A stretch of DNA of 64,000 nt from Hymenopellis radicata (taxonomy: Eukaryota > Basidiomycota > Agaricomycetes > Agaricales > Physalacriaceae), in the NCBI GenBank assembly GCA_015501595.1, contig JADNRX010000189.1, positions 1-64,000 of the forward strand. The letters are read 5' to 3'. The notes below the pieces were generated by a model, which saw nothing but the letters and a program-made list of their open reading frames with translations, had not been told where the DNA came from and ran no database searches. Positions 12,001-22,104 of the stretch are shown here, piece after piece. The position numbers were made by a program, and so were the translations under genes. Every line of letters begins with the position of its first letter. Within the stretch, counting starts at the first letter, position 1.

Positions 12001-15000
12001 GCGACGTCGCTCACTCATGACGTCCGTGACTATGAGATCGGGCCGTCCGTGCTCGTGAATATGGTCCAACGCCGCCTGACCATCTGGAAAAGCAACGACG
12101 TCGGACACCACGGTAAGTAGTATTGATTTGATGTAAGTGCGTGCATCCTGAAATCATCAGAATCCGGTCACCCTGTCAATTAGCGAATTCTCACAGCGTT
12201 GTCCTCCGCCACAAGCACTGAAAAGCGTTCCGGCGCAATGACAGACTCTAATGACGATCCTTGGCTTAAAGTCGACGCTGTGTCGGAGTCCTCTCCTAGC
12301 CAACTTGTCGCTTCTTCTACGAGCGTCGCCGCATAAGATCCTACATCATCATTGTGCGTCTTGACTTCGTGGTGAACGTCGCGTTGCAGGAGATGAGTAT
12401 ACCCTAGAGGTAGCTTGACGGTGAAAACACTTCCACGCCCAAGAGTGCTTTGAATCCGAATTGTACCACCATGCAATTTCACGAGCTCGTTTGTTAGAGC
12501 TAAGCCAATTCCAGTACCTATAGTATAGGAGACTGTAAGAGGCGGAAATCGGAGGTTGAATGGAACCATACCTTCGTGACTCCGACCATCAGCAACTTCA
12601 ACGCGATGAAACCGCGAAAAGACTAATTCGATTTGGTCCTCGGGGATACCACACCCACTGTCCTGTACTCTAAGGATAACCTCCGAAGATGTAAACAAGA
12701 CGTTGAGGTTAATAAACCTAAGCAAAATCAGTACGTGATCATCGATAAGATGAAAATATAGTCACCCAGATTTGGTATACTTGATCGCATTCGAGAGGAG
12801 ATTGAAGACTATTTTCTCCCACATGCCGATGTCAACGTACGCCACGCGCTCATCGTTTGGATCTCCACAAGTGACGTTGAAGTCTAGACACACTTTAGTC
12901 TTGAGATGAAACAGCTGGTGATGACGAGAGCCTACCGAGTCCTGCCCTCTCGGTAGCGGAACGAAACAGAGAGGCCAAATCGGTCGTGACAGGACCTAGC
13001 CTCACCGGACAAAAATGCCCCTAGAGCAATGAGTCAGTGATATCTCGTGGGCCGATCTTGGTGAACAGACCTGCAGTCTCCTTGCCTCTGCACTCGAGAA
13101 GAGCATCAAGGAGTTCACCAATCGAAGAAGCCTGCCACTAGCTCGGTATATAAGTTTAAAGCGTGTCTTATTGACAGGGTCCAAAGTCTCATGATTATCG
13201 CGGAGGGCATCGTCGCACGGCCCACGGATTAGCGTAAGAGGCCTGCAGCCCGTCAGGTTAGTTATGACCCACAAAATCGCAGATACTCACGTTCGCAACT
13301 CATGAGATACATTCTGGAAAAAAGCAGTTTTGGCGCGATCAAGCGTACGGAGTTCGTCAGCACGGGCCAGCTCTTGTTCGAAACTTTGTACCGCCGATAG
13401 GGATGAGCTCAAGTTGCGCACAAGAGTGGTATGAAACCCAGAATAATCGTCGTCGTACTAAATGAGGGTCAGCAAGGTATGTTCATAATGACACAACACA
13501 CTCACTAGGCGACGTGTATTGAGACCGAAAATTATTAGCCCAGTTAAAGCACCATCCGAATTTGTCAGGGTAATACAAACTGCGCCACTAATGGGATCAC
13601 CCCATCCTCGAGACTCAAAGACTTCAGGACATGGATTTTTTGCTAGAAGAGGCTCTGTCTGCGCACAAGCTGCAGCGAATGGCCAATAGTCCTCGGAAGC
13701 TCCCGGATCGGATATGTTGACAAGTTTTGGGGAAGCGCGCGGATGGCCCGGTTCAACACCGATGGATCCAACCAAAGTTAATTGATTCCGAAGGCATCCT
13801 CGGCTGAGACACGATGAGCCTTCGCTTCCACCAAAATCCGAGTTCGTATCACCTCCCTCGTTGGACCCGGACTCAGTGCCCGATGGCCTGGAGACACAAG
13901 TATAGCACAAGACATAAGGTAAATCGCGCTCATTAGTCCTCAGCACATCAAAAACAGCATCCCAGAAAGCGACTGTGGTTTGAGCGGTGCTTGTGCGTTC
14001 TGCGAGCATTCTGACCATACGCATGCGGCGTTCAGACAAAACTTTCTGGGTAGTCTCTATGCAGCTACAAACACACGTGTAAGAAGCTGTTCGGGAGGGG
14101 CAGCTTGGCAACAAACTTGTTCACAATGCCGCCAACAGAACCGTCTTCGACGCGTACAGGGATGTAAGTCCACCTGAATGTACATTTGTTAGTCAGAGGT
14201 GGAGAGGTGCTATGGATAGATCTTACGAATAATATGTCTCGAGGTGCCCTGACGTCAAACGATCGTAGCCAGGTTGGCCTGCCGTGTCGAAAAACAAGAG
14301 ATCGTCGTCCTTGCTTTGAGCCTCTCCTGAATACACCAAATCACAATGTTGGGAAAATGGATCCCATATTTCTTTAAATGCAATTCGTCCAGGCTGTCCG
14401 AGAAGTTGCGGATGTTTAGAAGCAGATCCCTTTGCCCACGCATCATCTATGACGGAGTCAGAGCGAACACGAGAATACGAAGAAGGTGAGTCACTGTATA
14501 GTAAGGTTCGTTCGGGGCCCCAGAAGACGCAGCTATACAGATACATTAGTCTGGGGTGCATAGAAGTCGTCCGGAAGGCACTCACCATTGAGCAGGAGTA
14601 GATAACATAATGGATACAATGGATTTAAGCGATTGAGGCCATGTTGACAAGGGACCGAGAGGAGTAGAGGCCCAGTCGTACTTGAAAATAAGTTGACCAA
14701 CAGGTGTGAGATCTTCTATCTTGATGTTCTTCAGGATAGCCGGCTGTGTTGGAGGAGTATTAAGAAAGTCATAAGTCCAGTGGATGACAATACACGTGCC
14801 TGGCACATCGTGACGCCAATGAGAACGATCCATCGCGACTCATGAAGCTGGATAGAGGCACGTACGACTGCTCCATCCACCAGGGACAGTTTTAGAGATG
14901 TAGCTGCAACCGAAGACGAGTGGGAATATAGGAGTATCTTGTGTAACAGTGAACGCTGGCTGTCCACGGTCAAGGGTAGATGTCCGTCCTTGACGAGACT

Positions 15001-15123
15001 GTCGTAGGCTCCGTTGGACCACACCGGGAGAGGTAGCTTGTCGGACTCAGCCGCGTTGTAAATGGCGGCGGGATGGTCGTCCGGGAGGCCTTGCAGGACA
15101 GGCAGAAGGGGAATGCTGTCCAT
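9006..15123 (-). CDS. Dual hybrid histidine kinase (PAS-GAF-HK-REC-PAS-HK-REC)
   Basis: Large cytosolic two-component sensor with two complete kinase-receiver units in one chain. No transmembrane segment is seen. From the ATG at 15123: an N-terminal sensor region; a PAS-like domain (DWASTPLGPLSTWPQSLKSI, FWGPERTLLYSDS); a GAF-like region (about 14.1-13.4 kb); HisKA 1 with the H-box FFQNVSHELRTPLTLIRGP (about 13.3 kb); HATPase 1 with N-box FNLLSNAIKYT, G1 DSGCGIPED and G2 GTGIGLALTNELV; and REC 1 with AEDN and the phospho-acceptor DLIVTDVM (about 12.03 kb). These are followed by a coiled linker and PAS (YQRMSELSPVAIFETEE); HisKA 2 with AFIDIVSHELRNPLSAIIQ (about 10.95 kb); HATPase 2 (DSGPGIPLDDQARLFTRFN, GGTGLG); and REC 2 (VEDN; VILMDLEMPI near 9.34 kb; FAITGNARQGQ). 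It ends EIIEQIDLDGFPQ. Both histidines and both aspartates are present. Tandem kinases of this kind are known from basidiomycetes. The gene is split by many short introns. Confidence 0.9.
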
Positions 15124-15239
15124 ATATCTCAAACACACGGTGGTTGAAAAGCAAAAGCGCAACACTTAGCAATAGGGGTCTCCTCGATCTCTTCCGTTAA
15201 TCGTGATCGGCACTCCGGCCCGTCATCCGCACCTTGACG
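15124..15239. promoter_or_regulatory. Short divergent promoter (histidine kinase / EXO70)
   Basis: Only 116 bp separate the ATG of the minus-strand histidine kinase from the ATG of EXO70, so both 5' leaders and promoters must lie here or overlap the genes. No named element was recognised. Confidence 0.5.
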
Positions 15240-17144
15240 ATGGACGACGAGACCGCAGAGATTGAGCTGGTCAGCCTCCAGTCTGTGTCCGCGACGGAGT
15301 ACTGAATGTACAGTTTAGCTTGAGCAGAATCTTAACAAGACGCGCCAAATATCCCAGCGCATGACATGTGCGTTCCATCCTTCACCGTAGTGCGTGGCAA
15401 CTGACGCGATCCAGCTATTCTCAACAGCTTTGACACCCGTCTCGTTAAGCTAGAAAAGTCAATCTTACCCCTCTACACCAGCACACAGCGACTCAACAAG
15501 CGAGCAAGCAGTTCGTACTTTCTTAGTTCCATCTACTTTAGACTCATTCCTCCAGATATTGACAAGGCTCTACTCAAGATTGATGAGCTTGCTAGCAACC
15601 AAGAGGGCTCCGCCGTAGAGGAAGGAATCATTCTACGTGGCCCCCAACCCGGCCAATTGGATGTTTACATAGATGTGCTGGAGCGTCTGAACGCCGCATT
15701 TGCGTTCCAGAGTGGATCGCAAGATACAGCTAGGCTGGTAGAGACTGGCGCCAAGAAGCTGGCTCAACTCTATACCAAGCTAGTTGCTGAAGGCTCGTCG
15801 GGAAGCGTGGTATCCGCATTCCCGAGTCCGCTGTTGCTTGAGCTGGTCGCATTCCTCCGTACACTGCCCTTACCCGCTACACATCCGTCACATCCCGCCG
15901 CCCCTTCTATCCAAAGTGCTCTGAAAGACGCAGCACGAGGCTACGCCGACATGCGGGGTCAGTGGAGCCGCAAGGGTCTTGAAGCAAAGGCGCCGTTACT
16001 ACAGGACAGCAGCGATCCAATTCCCGCGGGCATTGAGTTTGGACAGTGGGTGGAAGAGCTCGTAGCTGTTGCAGAAGATGAGGGGCGACTCTTGGATGAT
16101 CTCAGTCCATTGCCCACCACACAGATCAGCTCGTTCCTTCACAATCCTCTCCTCTCCCTTCTCAGCGACAACTTCTTATCTCTCGTTAATTTCATTAAAC
16201 GCGCTCTTCACACCCACGCTTTCATGGCGTTATCCGCGTACGAGTACATGATATCATTGCAGTCAAAGTGCGAGGTCGTCTTTGTTGGCCGGTCTGAATT
16301 CAAAGACGGTCTGCAATCTCTGCGTAATGTCTGCCTGCGAAGCTTCCCCGAATTTCTGGTGGATCTCAAGATACCAAAGGACCCTGGCGGCACTGTTCTT
16401 GCAGAGTGCATCCTTTCAACCGCTAAATACTTGGAGACCCTTCCTGAAGTGCAGAGTGCGGCCGGCCTCGCTCTCGCCACGCTCGGTGATGGTAACTGGA
16501 AGATGGGAGATGGCAAACAGGTCGGCAAGAAGGTCGACGCTAACGCTAGCGAGCGGACACTTTTAGAGCATTATGCTCACGATGTCGTGACCACCGCTGT
16601 TGGCACTCTGAATAATCTCGCTCGCTTGCCGAAACGGGTTCAAAATCCCCTCCTTACTAGCACGTTCGTGCTAAATAACATTTCTTATCTTCGATCGCAC
16701 TTGATTGGCTCTTCCGGACTGCTCAGTAAACCGACTCAAGAAGTTTTACAGAGCAACTTTCGCATGGCCAAAGCGACATATTTTGATGCCAGTTATTCAG
16801 CGCTCCTTAACAGCCTGCGTGAGCAGGGTACCGGCAAGGCCGCAGTGAAGGAAAGAGCAACTCGGTTTTACGACTCTTTGGACGAAGTCGTTGAACGACA
16901 TCGTGGCTTGGGCGTACTAGAGGATGATGACATGGGTCGACGTGAACTTGCTGACGAGGTGGTGAAGCTGGTCGTTCCAAGTTTGGAGCGATTCATTTCG
17001 AAACACCGGGAGCGAGAGTTCAGCAAGAGTGAGTGTTATGTTTATATGAGCTGGGCGTCTGGCTGATCAGTTGTAGACCCAACTAAGTATATCAGGCTTT
17101 CCGTGGAGGAGGTAGACTCTCGACTGAGGAGTGTGTATCGGTAG
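15240..17144 (+). CDS. EXO70: Exocyst complex subunit Exo70
   Basis: Subunit of the exocyst, which tethers secretory vesicles to the plasma membrane at growth sites; Exo70 binds PI(4,5)P2 and Rho GTPases. The N-terminus assembles from short exons. MDDETAEIEL is joined to a 40-nt exon reading NLNKTRQISQRMT, then SILNSFDTRLVKLEKSILP and LYTSTQRLNKRAS, then ALLKIDELASNQEGSA, as expected for the Exo70 coiled-coil start. One long exon (to about 17030) carries the Exo70 helical body. After a final intron the protein ends NPTKYIRLSVEEVDSRLRSVYR, with the stop at 17142-17144. Total length of roughly 600 residues fits the fungal family. The ATG at 15240 is the only one giving the conserved acidic start. 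Confidence 0.93.
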
Positions 17145-17370
17145 AAATTTGTACATTACGTTTAGTTAGGCTGGGTACCTGCTCTAGTAAGTATGTATGA
17201 GGGAAGACAATCGTTCCCTCATATCACGTTACGTCAACCCAACGTCATCCCCTTCAAGCTTCAAGGTCAACCATCATTAGTTCGTTTTCAGAAAGGCGTT
17301 ATTGGACAACGTTAACGTGCTGTAAGCTGTCTATCTCTCGTAATGTATTGGTCTTGATGCAAGCTAGACG

Positions 17371-19008
17371 ATGATTCCTAGACGGCTCTTCACTGGGCCG
17401 CGGTCGGGGGAGTCGTCGCCGTCAGTGACGTTGGAAAAGGGCGCATATAGAATGCGTGCTCCGTCGAACCGACCAGTGGCAGGACCTCTCGATTTCTCTG
17501 GAAAGAACGCGCCGACGGCGAGACCCTCGTCACGCCATCCCAGCGCCATCAGCTGTGGTTGGATAATCCTCATCTCGCTCTTGCTGCTCGGCTGTCTAGT
17601 AAGCTTTGGAATGGCGTACTATCTGTTCTCAACGAGGTGGGATCTTCGTGACCACGCTCTTCGCCAGCCCACTGATGCCATTCAAGTCATCGAGCCCCCA
17701 TACCTGTCCGTCGAAACCCCTAGCCCTCATGAGAAATACCTGTCATATCTCCCCCACAGCGGGTACCATAATCAACGCATTGCTTTCGAAAACGCTCTTA
17801 CCCTGGCACACTTGCTGAACAGAACTCTCATTGTACCCCCAATCCGCCTTGGAAGTCAGCCCATCCGCTACTACAACTTTGACACTTTATCTCGCTACCT
17901 TGCCTTGTCAGGCAAAGAGGGTCTTAAGCACTGTGCCCTCGTTCCGGACCTCACATTCGCTTCACCGGAATGCGGCAATTACTTCAATTACACGTTTCTG
18001 TCCTGGGATTGGCTCGTCAATCTCACTGATATCGCAACATACCAGAAGCTGCTGCATCGATGGGACCTTAGACCTCAGTGGATTCAAAGTTATCTCCAGC
18101 TATCACCAAGCGATGTCTACCATCTCAAAGACATGAAACCATACCAGTATCGCTTCCTTGACAATGCTTCTGATCCAGCCCCGCCTAACGAGAAGTTCGA
18201 CGGGATCATTCACATCGACGATCTAGCCCAGAAGACGCAGCGACTCATTCAAGTCGGTACCCTCTTCGGGACATCTCGACTACGTCTCGTCCACGAAGAT
18301 AACGACCTCTTCCGTGCCAAAATCAGACAAAGCATGGTTTTCGCACCGACGCAGCTTAACAATGCAGTTCAAGCCGTTTTGGATGAATTACCGTCGATAT
18401 TTCTTGGTGCGCACGTCCGACTCGGCGACGGATGGTTTAGGAACAGTGGAGAAGAGAACGTGCGCCTGGTGTGGTGGAGACTTGTGCATCAAGTGTTGCG
18501 CTATAGTGTCACCGAGACTATGACTTTGGAGCGTCTAATGGATCCGCACGAGGATGAAGAAGTAGATCTCCGGGAAACCCCTCATCTGGCACCGGACGAG
18601 CACATTTCTTTACAGCTACCGTCGGATTACAACCCATTGGTATCCTCTCGTCTACCTTGTCATCGTTCTCGCCATACCGCAGCGCATCTTTTACTCTTGA
18701 ACACTCCATTATACGTATCGACAGACGCCAAAGATCCCTTCAACGACCCTCTGCTCTCGCTATTTTTGAAAACTTTTCCTTGTATTTTCTTTCTAGGGGA
18801 TTTTCCGCATCAAACCGGCATGCTGGACTCGCTCCACAATGGTTACGATGGAGTGCCTTTGAAGCCGTTTTTACTGCCATTCATGGATTCTATGGTAGCG
18901 GCTAAAGCTTGGAGGGTTGTTGGCACTGAAGGAAGTACATTTAGTCGCTTTGTCGAAGACGTCCTATGGACTACGTATCATGGAGAGTCAGTCGTCCAAC
19001 GGGGATAA
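17371..19008 (+). CDS. Type II membrane O-fucosyltransferase-like protein
   Basis: Intronless 545-residue ORF. A Ser/Pro-rich cytosolic tail is followed by one membrane anchor (IILISLLLLGCLVSFGMAYY, about residues 66-85) and a lumenal domain. The lumenal part starts with a GDP-fucose O-fucosyltransferase-like signature: YLPHSGYHNQRIAFENALT, then LAHLLNRTLIVPPIRLG. Later it has LGAHVRLGDGWFRNSG (the HxRxGD-like nucleotide-sugar site) and a conserved STDAKDP segment. The layout is that of Golgi/ER glycosyltransferases. Substrate is unknown; fungi carry many uncharacterised members of this fold. Its stop codon overlaps a possible upstream ATG of VTS1, but no functional link is implied. Confidence 0.8.
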   Translation: MIPRRLFTGPRSGESSPSVTLEKGAYRMRAPSNRPVAGPLDFSGKNAPTARPSSRHPSAISCGWIILISLLLLGCLVSFGMAYYLFSTRWDLRDHALRQPTDAIQVIEPPYLSVETPSPHEKYLSYLPHSGYHNQRIAFENALTLAHLLNRTLIVPPIRLGSQPIRYYNFDTLSRYLALSGKEGLKHCALVPDLTFASPECGNYFNYTFLSWDWLVNLTDIATYQKLLHRWDLRPQWIQSYLQLSPSDVYHLKDMKPYQYRFLDNASDPAPPNEKFDGIIHIDDLAQKTQRLIQVGTLFGTSRLRLVHEDNDLFRAKIRQSMVFAPTQLNNAVQAVLDELPSIFLGAHVRLGDGWFRNSGEENVRLVWWRLVHQVLRYSVTETMTLERLMDPHEDEEVDLRETPHLAPDEHISLQLPSDYNPLVSSRLPCHRSRHTAAHLLLLNTPLYVSTDAKDPFNDPLLSLFLKTFPCIFFLGDFPHQTGMLDSLHNGYDGVPLKPFLLPFMDSMVAAKAWRVVGTEGSTFSRFVEDVLWTTYHGESVVQRG

Positions 19009-19094
19009 TGGCTATTTTATCGCTGAGGCTGTGTAGACTGAGCTGTCCTCTTGGTCAAAGAGTACCCTCGAGACGACAACTGTTGACCGATCTT

Positions 19095-20861
19095 ATGGCA
19101 CATCCTCCTTCATTTCTGCTAACGGCGGCAGAACGGTACATAAATGGATAAAGAACAACAGCCGGTCCTTTGTTTCGTGTTTGGTTGTCGTGATGGACTC
19201 AGATGGATGGCATCAGAGTTTATAAAATCAACCATCAGCGGTGTTGCTGGTGTTGTTCTGTTCTCGGTCTTGGTTGATCCAGATACTTATAGTGGCTCAG
19301 CTGGCTCTGGCAACTATTTCCTTGTCTACCACAGCTTCTTCAAATGCTGAGCGTTTCCGACTCGAAGCCCACGCGCGCATATCCGGCCGCGCTCTCGCTG
19401 GGATCGCCTCGTCGAGCAACTGGTTTTGCGTTACCGTCTCCTAGGCCGATGCCTACTCCCTCTCCACGACCTGTTGACGGCAGAGCAGGTGGGTTTGATC
19501 TTTAACATCATGTGTATTGTGGCTCAACGTTCCATGCCTCCAGGCGAAGGTTTAGACAAATGGTTTGCCGACTTCCAGAAGTTTGAAGACACGTTGGTTG
19601 GTACCATTAGTATCCTATCATCGACGTAAGTCTCAACGACACTCCTATAGTCTGAAATGGCAGTGGCCTCGGAGGAGCCCAAATTCAAGGAAGAACTGGG
19701 CACAATTGAACAATGTATGCTCAGTAGTACTCTTGACAGATGCTCCAGTCTGACATTCGTTTAGGGTTCCGCCTTCTATCTGAAAGCGAGCAGACCGCCA
19801 CCATGTACACGCTGTTCCAAACTCTGAACTATGGCCAAATCAAATTCCTCATGGCTGTTCTGCAACAAATGGTTGATGCCGTTGTCGGTCAGTCGCCATG
19901 GACATCTGTCGCCAACGTCAAACTCATGCAGTGCATCTGTAGGTGATACTTCGGCGCGACCACGATCCCGTAGCCCGCGTCCCCCGAGCCTCAACTTATC
20001 CACGCCCAAAACTGCTCATTTCAATCCTGCCACGCCTGCGACACCTGCGCCCCATGCGCAAGAAATCATCGTGAAGCCTTCCGAGGAACCCACTACTAGC
20101 TGGGCGAGCATGGTCAACACTCCTCTTGACCTCATGTTCAAGAAGTCCTCCGATAAACCGAATACGCCGAACTTACAGACGATGATGAACGGTGCATCTC
20201 CGTTGAACATGTCGACAGCCAAGTTGACCAGTATGGGCTTCTCTACGGAGACACAGATGATGGCGATACAGCTCGTGATGAGTGGTTTAGTGAAACCGCC
20301 GAGCACTTCTAGCGCTCCGCCCGAGGAATCCGAGCCTCCCGTTGGCACGCCGCCAAAGACGGAGAAACCTCGTCGGGCGCATTCGCCTGCCACCACTGCT
20401 TCCAACTGGCGTAACCCGACCCGCTATCCATCTAGCGCGTTACGAAGCGCGAAGAGTTCTGGACCCAGGAGTGCTGGGACCCTAAGAGTGCGGGGATTAA
20501 GAGTGCGGGTCTCAAGAGCGCGGGATCTACGGGAAGTGGCACAACACCCAAAGAGGAAGATATCGATCCTGAGCTGCTGGAAGACGTCCCCGCGTGGCTG
20601 AAGAGTTTGCGGTTACACAAGTACACGGCGTGTTTCGAAGGCATGACATGGAGACAGATGGTCGATCTTGATGAGCCGACGATGGAGACGATGGGTGTCG
20701 TGGCGTTGGGCGCTAGACGGAGGTTGACGAAGACCTTTGAGGCTGTGAAGTTGAAGATGGGGATACCGTCCTCGTCTTTGGTCCCGGCGAGTGCTACTGT
20801 CGCATCGTCTGCGCTTTCCGGTGTTCCTCTTCCGGCTGTGCCGCACAGTGCGGCACCTTGA
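19095..20861 (+). CDS. VTS1: VTS1-like SAM-domain RNA-binding protein (frame break)
   Basis: Homologue of yeast Vts1/Smaug, which binds stem-loops in mRNAs through a SAM domain and recruits the CCR4-NOT deadenylase. Recognisable blocks: AHPPSFLLTAAERYI at the start; DPDTYSGSAGSGNYF; LDKWFADFQKFEDTL; EEPKFKEELGTIEQ; then LLSESEQTATMYTLFQTLNY and GQIKFLMAVLQQM. The C-terminal SAM domain begins DVPAWLKSLRLHKYTACFEG and ends KTFEAVKLKMG. Between the linker and the SAM domain the reading frame changes near 20480-20482 (ACCCTAAG). One additional C would join SAGT to PKSAGIKSAGLKSAG in frame. A consensus error is therefore more likely than a broken gene. The start at 19095 is the conserved MAHPPS; an in-frame ATG at 19008 is an alternative. 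Confidence 0.82.
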
Positions 20862-21113
20862 CGAACATTTGGTGCCCATCAACGAACGAACAACGTTCCT
20901 ACGACTCAATAGACGATGCTGCCACTATTATTCAATTTCCTCTCACTACTTACTACTATGTTGTCTACTGTACTCTCATTTATCATCTCGCTACTTAGTA
21001 TTCTGTAATCCCTACATCGGAAATAGAAAGCGCAACTCAAGACCGAGAGCTGGGAAAGTAGATAGCGTGAATAAGTTGCCGTTATCAGTTCAGTCAGCAC
21101 TCCTACTCACACC

Positions 21114-22052
21114 ATGGTCACGACGATAGCTGTGATTGCTGCTGGTGCGATGGGATCTGCGGTTGCACGCAAGCTGGTCCGAAGTGGCACTGTCCGAGTT
21201 CTCACAAATCTCGAGGGCGGTCCGAGGCGACGCGTCAAAGGGCCATCGCCGCCGGTATGGTGGAGGCCTCCTACTCCTCCATCGCCAAGGAAGCCAGATT
21301 CGTACTCAGCATCTTACCTCCTAGCGATGCCGTATCTTTTGCGCAGAAATTCGCCCTAGTAGCCCGGTCAGTTGGAGCATCACTGCTGTTCGCGGACTGC
21401 AACGCAGTAAACCCGGCCACGGTCAAGAGGATCTCGGAGATCTTTCACGAGTCTGGGATGGGCTTCGTGGACGCGGGGATCATCGGCGGGCCTCCGCAGG
21501 ACGGATATGATCCCGTGTTCTACGCGTCGGCTGATGATGCGGACAGGCTGCATGAATTTCACAGCCTGTCGAAATGTGGACTGAAGATTTCCCTTCTGGA
21601 GGGAGAAGGCGTTGGGGTTGGGGATGCCAGTGCATTGAAGATGTCATATGCTGTAAGAGATTTTTATCTGTTAATGAATTCCGGAAAGCGGAAGACCGAG
21701 TCTGAAGCAGGTTTGACAGGGCATTACGAAGGGGACAACCGCGATTATGGCCACCATGATCTTGGCGGCACATAGATCGTCTCCCGCCACCTCAACTGCG
21801 TTATTGAATGAACTTCACCAGTCACAGCCCGTGTTATTGAATCGCCTGGGAGGAGCTATTCCAGGCATGGTGCCAAAGGCTTATCGGTGGGTCGGGGAGA
21901 TGGAGGAAATCGCCGGATTCGTCGGGGATGGTGAGGGAGAGATTTACGAGGGCATAGCGAAGTTATATTCGCGCGTAGAAAAGTCGTTGCAGGAAGACAA
22001 CGCCGATGTCCAGGTTCTGAAGGAATTTGCAGAGGCCGCAAAGAAAATGTAA
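21114..22052 (+). CDS. 6-phosphogluconate dehydrogenase-like (HIBADH/DUF1932) enzyme, frame break
   Basis: NAD(P)-dependent dehydrogenase of the beta-hydroxyacid family with a DUF1932-like C-terminal domain; the substrate is unknown. The Rossmann start reads VIAAGAMGSAVARKLV; the first glycine of the usual GxGxMG is alanine. It is followed by RFVLSILPPSDAVSFAQKF, LLFADCNAVNP (the conserved DCNAV) and MGFVDAGIIGGPP. An intron (donor after KMSYA, acceptor before GITKGTTAIMATMI) leads to the helical domain ending EFAEAAKKM. Near 21216-21221 (GAGGGCGGTCC) the frame shifts: TNLEG and RSEATRQRAIAAG join only if one base is added. There is no room for an intron. The next gene starts about 50 bp downstream. 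Confidence 0.8.
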
Positions 22053-22104
22053 AATAAACCAATAAATAAGGATACATAACTCCGGATACCGGACCGGCGT
22101 CTCC

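Noticed and set aside
18966..19151. VTS1 start at 19008 overlapping the fucosyltransferase stop
   Set aside because: In-frame ATG exists, but an overlap with the upstream stop is unlikely in a eukaryotic gene; the conserved MAHPPS start at 19095 is preferred.
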